Shown: piece after piece, positions 27,701-39,700 of the stretch
Layout: each line of letters opens with the position of its first letter
How positions within the stretch are numbered: the stretch's first letter is position 1
NCBI RefSeq assembly: GCF_024166365.1
Contig: NC_064831.1
Span: forward strand, 53,755,768-53,819,767
Length of the DNA stretch: 64,000 nucleotides
Direction of reading: 5' to 3'
Source of the DNA: Elephas maximus indicus
Lineage: Eukaryota; Chordata; Mammalia; Proboscidea; Elephantidae
Made by a program: the position numbers and the translations under genes
The notes under the pieces: generated by a model
What the model saw: only the letters and a program-made list of their open reading frames with translations
What the model was told of the DNA's origin: nothing
The model's database searches: none

Positions 27701-30700
27701 TGTTAAAAATACTATACTGTTGATATTTTATATTTAAACACTATTCTTCTAGATAGGAATTTTGCTGTTGTGTGTTTTTTGTGTGTTTGTAAACAAAGTT
27801 TCATCTTTGTCATCCTTCTTTTCTGGCATTTTTGTCTTGAAGAAACTTAGCCATGATAGGATGCCAGATACTGAATAGGAATAGCTGAATTTAGCTGACT
27901 TTGGTTTTGCAGATATTTGGGACAGAATAATAATTTGAAATGCTTTTATGAATGTTAAAGATATTTTAAGTCTGAACAACCTAAATTCTAATGTGTCCTA
28001 GGAATTTTAGAGGAAATTTGTTCAAGAATGATAAAATTTGATCCTGTAGAGGCCTATGATATTCTCTGTTGACCTTTGCCATTTTGCAGATCATGTCCTG
28101 GCACTGCCAACACACAGAGACTAGTCAGTAGTGCCCAGGTGTATGCACAGCTCAGCACGTTGGGCATCACCACTACCTGTGTGTGTCACTGTTTGGTGGT
28201 GTCTGTCTCATTATTTGGGATCTCTGTTTTTCTCACTCAGGCAAGCAAAAGTACCATTTTCTTTGACTGTTCTTTATTGGAATATTTCTTTGTCTTTAAG
28301 AGTTGGATAAACGTGATTTGTTTTCATTGTGCCAAAAATGGTTGTGAAGAGACAGTTTCCACCACATTTCTATATGTTGCGTCTTGGCAGCATTCCCTTT
28401 CTCAGCCCTGTCATTCAAAGGGGAGTGTCATGATCAGCAAGGCTTTTCGTATTTGCAGTGTGGTCTTCAGCGGTATTGCTCACAGCCTCTTGATGACGTA
28501 GATTTTCTGTTGCTCTCCCTGTAGACATTGAGGAGAAAGGCTAGTAGTATCTGAAGTCACAAACAAGTGAATGTGAGAAACAGTGTTAAAATTGGATCCA
28601 ATGTTACTTCCCTCTGTCTTCTTTTGGCTGTCTGCCACAGTGACACCAGTTGGTTCGTCACCAGTCCATTTCCTCCCTAGCTCACAGACAACTGCGTGGG
28701 TGACATTACTGAAATAGTTTGTGTAGAAAACAAACATTGCACCCAAATGTAAGGAGTGTCTCCTTTAACCTCACTAGAGAATGAGAGAAACCTGCAGTGA
28801 CTACAGAGGAAACTGTTAAAAAGTAGTTTAAAAGAAAGCTAAAGTTTGTTGAGATTAACATACTTACTAAGTAATATTTAGAAAGGCATTCAGAAATAAT
28901 ATTTAAAAATGGAATGGTAAATGTCTTTTAGTCAAACTCAGAAAAATTCGAAGCAGGGACTGTATGTTTTCAGGTAAATATCACAAGTTGAAACAGAAGC
29001 CCATAACCTACATCTGTAGAACAGCTGAGCATCCCAGATCTCACGTGGGCCCAAAGCGGTGTTTGTAAAGGTGGAGGAAATGTCAGAAATTATGTATGTT
29101 GATATAAAAGAGAGGGTGCAGTTGGAAGGATTCATTAATGTACATTAGGCAGATTGTTTTAATGTGGTGGTTTAGACCTAGTTTTCTGGAAAAGGTGTGA
29201 TGTGGAATTTCAGCCTTGGAGCACCTACTGGAGGGGCTCAGTGGGACAGTGGAAAGATTCAGGGTCCGTCCAGGAGACTTGGGTAAGTGAGGGGTCTGTT
29301 GAAGAGATGACCATAAGGCCAACTAGCTCTCATATTCTTTAGTTTTCAAACTTACTTTCAAGTATTAGAATTTTTTCTTGAAAGGAGATTTTCTGTGTAA
29401 AATGTGAAGCTCGTGGAGGTGAAAGCTGAGGAGCCCTGGGTGCTGCTGAGCACAGAGCTGCAGCAGCCATTTCCAGCTCTCTGCCCACCTGTTTGTTGCA
29501 GTGGGTGGCAGAGCCTCCCAATGACCGAGTGTTCTGTTTGTTTTAAGGGGCTATCAGCAGCAGGACGCCCATGAGTTCATGCGCTACCTTTTGGACCACC
29601 TACACTTGGAACTCCAGGGCGGTTTCAATGGTGTTTCCCGCTCAGCGATTCTGCAGGAGAATTCCACTTTGTCTGCAAGTAACAAATGCTGCATGTAAGA
29701 TTTAGTTTCCTTTTAATGGTTTACTGGCTTCAGACATTTCTGTTGGTGTTGCTATATACTAAACTTATACTGGTGGGAGAGAGGGTGTCCTGGATGTTTG
29801 CTGCAACTTTTGTGTACTTGAACTTTGTGACCAAGTGAACTAAATGTGCCCCCTGCGTCCAGCCCAGCGGCATCTTGTATTTACATGCTGGAATGGTGCT
29901 GGTTTTTAGAAGTCCCTGGGTGGCACAGATGGTTATGCGCTCAGTGATAATCAAAGGGTCGGAGGTTTGAGTCCACCCAGAGGCACCTGGGAAGAAAAAC
30001 CTGGTGATCTACTTCCAAAAAAAATCAGCCACGGAAAATCCGGTGGAATAGAGTTCTACTCTGCCACACATGGGGGAATTGGAAAGGACTCCATGGTGAC
30101 TGGTGTGGTGGTTCTAATTGTTACTTAGTGTCAATTATTTTTAAGCTTGAAAAAAATAATAGAAAACGTGTATGATTTAGCATTTAAAAGGTTTTCTCAC
30201 AGATGTACTTTGCAATGGGTGGAAGACTTGATTTTCATATACCAAAATAATTGCATTTGTTCACTAAAAACAAAAGTTTAAACGTGAATTTTCCTGAAAC
30301 CGCATTTTGGACTTAGATTCTCCTAAAGTATGTCTCTTCTTTAATGGTATTGAGGCATCTGTAAGTCCTCAGAATTTTTCTTGCCTGTCAGTCTGAATGA
30401 ACACAAGCCCTCCGGATTGCTTTCCTCCGTACTAACAGCTGCAAACCTACGCTGAGATCAGACATTTGTTTTCCTTGAGGCAGGGATGACTTACTGTTAT
30501 TTCAGCCTCGATTTCGGTCAATAGTGCCCTCCTTCTGTTGTAGTTTTTGAATAGTTTTGTCGGTACTGAGCTGTGCAGGGAAGCTGAAAAGAAAGAAAAG
30601 GGTACGTACTATATAGGGTCGCTGTTGTATTGTCTGGCAGTCCCTAAGTCTGATTTACTAAGAGTACCAAAAAAAGACAAACTCACTGCCATTGAGTCAG

Positions 30701-33700
30701 TTCTAACTCATAGCGAACCTATAGAATAGAGTAGAACTGCCCCACAGGGCTTCTAAGGCTGTAATCTTTACAGAAGCAGACTGCCACGTCTTTGTCCTGA
30801 GGAGTGGCTGATGGGTTCGAACTGCCGGCCTTTTGGTTAGCAGCCAAACATTTAACCACCGCACCACCAGGCCTCCTTTAGTAAGACTAGGTTTTTTAAT
30901 AATGAAGCAAGGCACCCTCAGCCTCATAGCCAATCTGGCAGTATCAGAAGTGCAGCCAATATGAATTGCAGTAATTCTTGAGGTGTTTGTCCCCTCTGTC
31001 CCCTCCCCAGGTCTTGGTAGCTGTGATTCCAATTAGGATCCAGTTTAGAACCAAAGGGCCTGTGACCTGGTAAAATGTATTTTATGATGGCATACTCATA
31101 CACAAAGTATATTGAACTGGACTTGTATCAAAGATAGTCTGTGTGAAGTGAGAGGGTATGTGTCTTTATTATGATGCCTAGGACAGCCTTACGGACACAC
31201 ACTGTAATACTCATACCATTGCCGTCAATTCTGACTCATAGCGACCCTATAGCACAGAGCAGAACTGCACCATAGGATTTCCAAGGCTGTAAATCTTTAC
31301 GGAAGCAGACTGCCACATCTTTCTCCTGTGGAGAGGCTCGTGAGTTAGAACTGCTGACCTTTTGGTTAGCAGTCGAGCGCTTTTACCACCAGGGCTCCTC
31401 TAATACTCATAGCGTGCTATTTTAGTACCTAATGAATTTTTCAGTATTAATTCATACTATTTCATGATATTTTAAAGAATGGTAATTGCAAATTCCATTA
31501 ATGAGTTAAAAGTGAAAAGCATATCACCAAATTGACTACGTTCTGAATCCCTTATATTTCCTTGAAGTCACTGGAGGAGGTATTTCAGGATGTAAGGATC
31601 ATAGTCACTAAAATTAGGAAAATGTCATCTGTGCAGCATTTGTATTCAGTTGTACAAGCACACCCCACCCTACCGAAGATGGGGTGGTGGTGGTGGTGGT
31701 GTGGTAGAAATAACTGGCAAATTCCTTCCCTTTGGTACATAGAAAACCATTAGTGCCACTCTAAAGGACTCTAGCAGCATAAGGGAGTTCCTGGGTGGTG
31801 CTGATGGTTAACATGCTTGGCTGCTAACCAGAAGGTTGGAGGTTCAAGTCCACCCAAAGGTGCCTCAGAAGAAAGGCCCAGTGATCTGCTTCTGAAACGT
31901 CAGCCATCGAAAACCCCAGGGAGCACAGTTCTACTTTGACACACAGTGGGGTTGCTGTGAGTTGGAATCAACTGGAGGGCAACTGGTTTAACAGCATAAG
32001 AACCTGTCCAAGTAGTCAACGTTGAAACACACTTCACGTGTACTTACGGTAAATGGAGCCATTTCAGAGTTTATTTACGAGCCTTGTTTAAGTCATGGTA
32101 CACCTCAGATCGCCACCACACAAATCAGTCGTTAAGTTATTGCCAGACTTGGTGGGTATTCTTTTCTCAGAGGGGAAGGTTATGAAGGAAGAACCATATT
32201 GAGTTGAGATATATTGGTTTTTTAATAAAAGCCATTTCCGTATTAATAAAATACAACATCTGCATGAAGAATCAATTATAGCCCCTTCATTTTCAGTTGG
32301 TGTTTTCTGGCGTGTCTTCTGTTCACAGCACGGATATTTAGCCTGAGAGCTGAAATGGCCTGCATGTCCTGCAGTGCCCAGTGTAGCTTCCATGTTTATT
32401 TACCAAGGCCAGAGCTCCTCTTTTTTTAATAAAGCTGCAATATGTTTCTTTTGCCAGGAAAGGAAGGAAGCTGTTTCCTAGAAAAGGAGGCAGCCTTTTA
32501 GAATGATAGAATTGGTTGATTAGGTTTAGTCTGCCTCATCTGTCTCGTAGGTTTAATTCAGAGCAGCTGAGAAAGCATGGTTCATTGATTGCAAGTGACA
32601 GAAACCACCTCAAAGTGCTGTTAGCAAAAAGAGGCATTTACTGACTCAAATAACTGCATTACTGCACTAACATGCAGGTGTTTGTTGTAGCACTGTTCAC
32701 TTTAGCAAAAACAACCTCACTATCTGCTAGCTTATTGGTTAAATCTTGTATAGTGTTACCAGCACAGATGCTCAGGCCAGACCACCCGAGTGACTTATGC
32801 TAAGTTACTTACCTTTTGGGCCTCAGCTTCCTTGTCTGAAAATGGGGCTAATAGTATCCATCTCATGGAGTTGTTGCGAGGATTCACTGATTTGATAAAT
32901 GGAGAGGAATGGAGCCTGGCACGTAGGAAGTGCCGTCTAAGCAAGTGTTTGCGTTACTTGGCTGTCATGGTGCACTTTCTCGATCATTCCTCTGTCTGTT
33001 GTATGTCCATACTGTGGTGTACTGAGCAGCTGTCAGAAAGATCGCAGTCCATGTTCAAGAAACACTCTAGGGGGAAAAAAAAAAAGCCAGAAGCAAGCAT
33101 GATTTAGCTTTATGCTAATAAGGTAGTGTGAACATTTTTAAGTGGTTTCCTTTTGCTCAGCACGCCTCTAAAAGCACTTTGCATGTATAGCTCATTCTGC
33201 CTACACACCAGGCCACTGAGGTGGATACTCTTCCTGTAATCCCTATTTTACAGACGTGAAGTTGAGGCATGGAAAGGTGAGGTAACATTAGAACAGTGGT
33301 GTTTCCACTGTTCTTGACCTCTACAAGGAAATTACCGTATTTTTTTGCAGATAATACACGCCTTCTGTGTTTGTTTGCCAGCCACACCCTCCCCTCATGA
33401 GACACTCCCACCGCCATGCCAATCCTCTTTCACGTGTTGCTGTAGAAAAAAATCAGCACAGCGCTTACAGAAATACTTCATGGGGGGAGGGCAAGACCGG
33501 CAAACAGACGCAGAAGCCACGTTTGAGTAAAAATACGGTACTTACACTTTTTTTTTTTAAAGTGGGCTTTTTAAAAAGGCTTGTTTATAGTAACATTCAG
33601 CACTTTCAATTATAAAGTCACACCTCTAGAAATAAAAATTACTGAATCTGTATTAAATTTCTTTACCTTCTTTTCCCCAAATCTGACAGATGCCTATCTA

Positions 33701-36700
33701 AAAATATCTAAAAGGATCTCTGATTAAGGCTGTTCAAAGTAAAGTAATAGACCTTCCAAAGATTCAAATACAAGGCAGGTTCCTGTTTTCTGAGAGAGAT
33801 ACACCTACTCCTCACTTACCAACTATCTCGTTAGTCAATGTTTCGCATTTGCGACAATAGTAAAAAATCTACTCAGCGTGTTAGTGTACATCTGGCAGTA
33901 ACGAATGCTAATGTGCGAGGCGAGAGGAACGCAGGCTGTAATGATTAAGGTTATGTGTCAACGTGTCTGGGCCATGATTCTCAGTGGTTGGCAGTTACGT
34001 AATGATGTAGTCATCCTCTGTTTTGTGATCTGATGCGCTCATCCTTTGTTTTTACATAACAGAACGACCTGGTCTTTGGAACCTAACCATGCTGATGAGT
34101 GAAGAGTGGGTGTATTTCTGCGTGTGTGTGTGTTTGTGTGTGTGTTGGGGGTAGGGTCATCATGGCCCAAGTATAGGCATGTAGGTGATATGCTAATTAA
34201 TAGAGAGCAAAGGTCTGAAGGGTAGTCCCACACCCGTGTTAGTTACTTCTGGAGAAAATAATGGGTTTAGAGAGGGATTTGATCTTCCAATTGCATTACT
34301 CTTTTATTTCGTCTGTGTCTGTATAGCTTTGAAGTTTTTGTATTATTTTGTAATTTAAATAAATATAAGTGATGCACATATTCCCCCAAAGCAGTCACCT
34401 ACAGGGGCTTTTGCAGATATTTGTTTCAGTTTTTCAAATGTCGAAGAGAGTGGTTTTTACTGAGATGTTTTCCTGTGTGTGTTTTCTTTAGAAATGGAGC
34501 ATCTACTGTTGTCACGGCTATATTTGGAGGTGTTCTCCAGAATGAGGTTAACTGCCTCATATGTGGGACAGAATCTAGAAAGTTCGACCCATTCCTAGGT
34601 AAGACATATTTGGCTTGTGGATATATGATATTTTATTAAAACATTAATTTTAATGTTTCCTTTGAAGACTTAGATAGCAAAGAGATAAATCTCTAGAAAT
34701 ACATGTTTTTGAAGTTATTTATTACTGAGCATATGCTTTTTTAATGGCTCTGTTTTCCTATCTTCTTTTAAGATCTTTCATTAGATATTCCAAGTCAGTT
34801 CAGAAATAAGCGCTCTAAGAATCAAGAAAATGGACCAGTTTGTTCACTACGAGGTAAAGACACTTTCACGTTCTAGAATTTTTTTCTCCTCGCCTTAAAT
34901 AGCTGAATAAGTTTATAAGTTCCTTTTAGCACGTACGTGGTTAATATCCTTCGTGAATCTGGGTTGTAACTTAACAAGTCTAGCCTGAATTTCTTTTCCT
35001 ACTTGAAAAAACTCCATTTAATAAGGATTTCATTAGATAATTAGGTCAAGCATAAAATATTTCTCACCATTTTCTCCCTTTGTTTTAAATACTTGATTTA
35101 AAATTGAAAGTCTATAGCAAAAAATTTTCTGATCAAATGAGGTAGAATTTATTCAAGCACCATTTTAAAATCCACAGAAGGAAAAAAACAGCAAAGTTTT
35201 ATAAATTATTGTGTTATTTAGCCTGTGTGGATATTCTGTTGGAAAATCTATTATTGAAAACACAGGAAACTGTTGGTTAAGGCTGAAGCCTTGTTACTAA
35301 ACTGTAAGACTATTAAAATTCACATTTACTTTGGGAGATTTTTTAACATTTTTTTTCATTGGTGAGTATTAAGGCAGGAGACCTTGTTAAAAATTTTACT
35401 GCTGAACATAACTGTACCGATGGGTCACAGTCACAGTTATTGATCTTGTTAGTCATAAAAAGAAGAAACTGGAATAGAAAAGAAAAGACGTAGTCTTTTT
35501 TCTATCATGAAGTAACTCTACACTGAGGGTAAATAGCAATTTCTGTTCTGCATCGTATGTTCACTAAAAGTAATGCTTTTCTCATTCTCAGCTTTTTTAG
35601 GGGTATTGACATGATGAATGAAATGACGAATGAAATTGAAATAAAAAATACTATACATATATATGTGAGTGTTGTATCTTAAAAAAAAAAATAAAAAACA
35701 AAAGATTCTATTGGTCTAGAACTGCACTGTCCAGTAGGTAACCACGAGTCACATGTGGCTATTAGAATTTTAATTAATTAAAACAAGCTCAGTTCCTCCG
35801 ACACACTAACCACGTTTCAGGTGCTCAGCAGCTACTGTATTGGACGGCACAGATACAGAACATTTCCATTACGTCAGAAAGTTCTGTTCGTCAGTGCTGC
35901 TCTGGAATCAGATTATACTAGTAGAGATAGAACTTTCTAAGAGACAGGCGTCTCCGTGTCACAGGTGTTGTACGCATTGTGAGGCATTTGCTTTTTAAAA
36001 GCACAGCAGCAAAATTGTTGCTGGTAGTTTGAAATCCCTCCGGGAATGACTATCAAAGACCTTGGATGACTGGAAGAAATGAGAGCAAAGCAGCTCTGTG
36101 TGTGAAAGCATTTTGTGGACGCTGTCAGTTCTTTCCCTTCCTACCCAACTGGTGTTGAATGCCTTCTTTGAACAGAAATACAGAAGAAATTTAAGGAAGC
36201 CCTATCCGCTCCACTTCCCCCCAAAATGTATAATAGCCATAGGATGTTCCTCCAAAACCTTTTTGGCCTATTTGAGATTAAGAAAATGTCATAATATGCA
36301 TAATATCAAATGTCAGATCATTATCTCCTTACGTCTGAGGCATGTGAATACATGCTAATTTAATCATAAAACAAATACTATTTGATCATTTAGATAGGAA
36401 ATCAGGGAAAATTAAATTATTAAAGTAATTAGCCTCAAAGCATATAATTTAAATTGGACTATGACTTCATTTTTATAAATTCTTTAAGAATTATAGTAAT
36501 ATTGACATAAAAAAAACAAAAACCAATGATTCCGACTCATGGTGACCCTATAGTGACACTAGCGAAATATAAAATACCATTCTTCTATATAAACACATGA
36601 ATATATATATATTTGAATAATACTTCTTCAATGTTTAATAATACTCTGTAGGTCCAGATGGCCTCTGGTTGGAAGATACAGACACTGGTTTGTCAAGGCC

Positions 36701-39700
36701 TCTTTCCTTCTCGCCCTTTGTACAATGTCCCCCATCCTGATTGGTGGTACATGTAGTTCTTGTGTCTCCCATAGCATGGCAGTCACTGCCTATCCCAGAA
36801 TACTGCAGTACCAAGCAGACTCACCTTGCGTTGAGCCGTCCAGAAGGAGCGTGTCTGACACAAAATGCGCGGTTGGTTGGTAGTACATATGAGAACATCA
36901 GCTAGGCAGAGGCACTTGCCTCACATCCAAGGTAGTATTTTTCTTAGCATAGACTCGTTACAATCTGGTGTGATTGTGATGAGCTTCAGGGGGCCCAGAC
37001 CATCCCGAGGGGTTTAGGGTTTGGCTGGAAGCATGTTTTCTGTGTTCTTAGCTGGCTTTCCTTTGAATTCTCAGACCTGATTTTTATTTTGTTAAATAGC
37101 TTAATGTCAGCTTAAAAAAGTAAATGATAAAAAAAATAGGGTCTGGTAATTCCTCATTTTTGCAATTTTTTTTATTGTGGTAAAGTATATGTAACAAAAA
37201 GCTTGTCATTTTAGCCATTTTTAAGTGTACAATTCAGCGACGTTAATTACATTCACCGTGTTGTGCAGTCATCACCACCACACGTTTCTGAAAGTTTGCC
37301 ATCCCCCCAAACGGAAACTGGGTGCCCTTTCAGCAGTCCCTCCCCACTGTCCCTTCCCACAGCCCCTGATAGCTGCATTCTGTTTTAGTTTGCCACTATT
37401 TTCAATTAAACCCACTGCCACCGAGTCGATTCCAACTCACAGCGACCCTGTAGGGCACAGCAGAGCTGCCCCACCAGGGTTTCCAAGGCTATAATCTTTC
37501 CAGAAGTGGACTGCCACATCTTTCCCTTGAATTACCAAGTAAAGGCATTTCTTTCTTGGACACCCACGGTGTGTTGAATTTTAGTTGATTTATACCCATT
37601 TCTTTCTGACCTGGAGATGGAGATGTGGGATTACCTGGTAAGTCTCAGTGTACACAAGAAATGTGTGCTTTTTGGATATGGAATCGTTAAGGTTGGTTTT
37701 AAAAGGAAAGGTGATGATGAGAAAGACCCGCGGGGACTGAAGTTCTTTAACCAAAGGTGTGCATATTACGAGAGGCTAAAAAACCCAGTTCTAATGCCTG
37801 ACAAAGATAGCATCAAAAAAAAAAACTCAATTTCACTAATATTATAGATCAAAAAAAATCCTAAATAGAATATTAACAAGGAGGATCCCATAACGTACTG
37901 TACTAAAACAACACCGAACCGAGATCAAGTAGCATTTATTCCAGTAATTGCAAGGATGATTTAATATTAGAAAGTGTAATTTATTGGGTTAAAGGAGAAG
38001 ACAAAATGCTCAGAGAGGTTTTGATCAAATTCCAAAGCCATTACTGATTAAAAGAAGAAGAAAAAGCTCTTGGAAAGCTGGGAAAAGGAATGTAAATTTA
38101 CGCGGATTGCAGTCAGAAGCCATCAGTGGTCACCACGGTTCCTGGTGAAGCCCTAACAGCCTCGGTTAAAGTCAGGAATCTGCCAGGAGGCCTGCTACTG
38201 GCAGTGTCCCCCAACCTTCTCCTGGAGGGCCAAGGCAAGACACAAGAAAGACCTATTGGTCAACATTTGCTGATGAATTGACCACATGTCTAGAACATTT
38301 CAAGAGAATCAGCTGGAAAATCATGGAAGAATGTGTAACAATAATTGCCTCTGTGGAACAGGACTGTGCAGGAGACCTGCTTTTCTAAGACCCCTCAATT
38401 TTTTTGTTTTTTAAATCAAACACAGTACTATTTTGATAAATACGTTTTAAACATTGGACTAAAAAGTTTAGTAAGGTGGCCATATAGAAACTAGACAAAA
38501 AACCAACTGCTTTCTTACATATAACAAAAGGTCCTGTTTACCGTAGCAGTAAAAACGCAAACATTACTTGTACTTAAAGAATAAATTTAGATGATGAAAA
38601 TTTAGAAAGCTTTAGCCAAAGGGCAGATAAAAGGCTGAATAAACACAGCCATGTCATATTTTTGGATGGGGAGATCCAATATGATAGAAATGTCCATTCT
38701 CCCCCAAAATATTCTCTTTTTTCTGATTGGTTTATAAGTTCCCCTGGAAGCAGAAATTCTGAAAAGGAGCTAAAAACGTTTTTAAAATGAAGATGAGGGG
38801 GCAGGGAGAGATAGGGTAGGGTAGGAAATGTCCTGGAAGTACTAAAATAGCATGTGCTGGTACAAAAACGTGTACATGGGGATTTATTTTATGGCAGAGA
38901 TAAAATTTTAAATGAGTGGGGAAAATGAAAAATTAGTAAATGGTATCTGTAAATGAAGACTAATTTGGGAAAACATTAATTTCATTCATACCTCGTATCA
39001 TTTCCCAAATTAATTCAAGAAGTCCATGAGGTTTTATGAAAAATAAAACCACGAGGGCACTACAGGGAAACAATTTTGCGATCTTCGTGCAGTGGAGAGC
39101 TTTCTAAATCCAGTAACTGTGAAAGCTGGTACTTGTGTAAGGCGGAAACCTGTCAGAGAAGGAGTTTTCCACTAAAACGAGCTATAGCAAAGTGGTCAGA
39201 CTGCACCCTGTCAAAGGCGGAAACTTTCAAGACCCAGAAAAACAAGTCAGTCCCGTCAAGTTCCAGCTCTCAGGTTTCACAGTGTATCACCAAGGCCAGA
39301 AACCATAAAGGGAAAAATCTGTAAGTTTAACTGCATGATGCTGAAGGCCACCATAGACAACGAGAAAGGAGATGATAAGCTTGAAACGGATATCTGTAAC
39401 ATGAGAAAGAGCATTTGGGGAAAGTACAGTATATGAGGAAGAAAAGAAGGGCAGCTGGATAATTTCACATGTGAAAAAAGTATTAAGCCTCACTTATGGT
39501 CAAGAAAATGTTAGTAAAACAAGATTGGTGAAAATGATAAAGATACATAATATCCACTGTTAGTGATGGTTTTGGAAGTAGGTAGTCTGTCTCTTGGTAT
39601 TAGTATTTAGGTAGTACAGTTTTGTTTGAGGGTAATGACCAACATTTTTAATGTCAGTTCCTTGGACAGTTATTTCAGTTGTAAACATGCATAATAATAA

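Larger units (their letters stand above)
22855..29547 (+). other. USP3: USP3 intron 8
   Basis: Contains an LTR (23,532-24,023), an AfroSINE inside an L2/MIR-like remnant (24,487-24,870) and a three-level retroelement nest (25,935-27,230). Nothing recognised in 27,240-29,540 apart from a poly(T) run at about 27,510. Confidence 0.85.
29695..34491 (+). other. USP3: USP3 intron 9
   Basis: Holds four SINEs, MIR pieces, a 208-bp terminal-inverted-repeat element (33,333-33,540) and an LTR fragment (33,935-34,110). Short (GGT)n and (GT)n runs lie at about 31,684 and 34,120. A few hundred bases elsewhere are unassigned. Confidence 0.85.
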
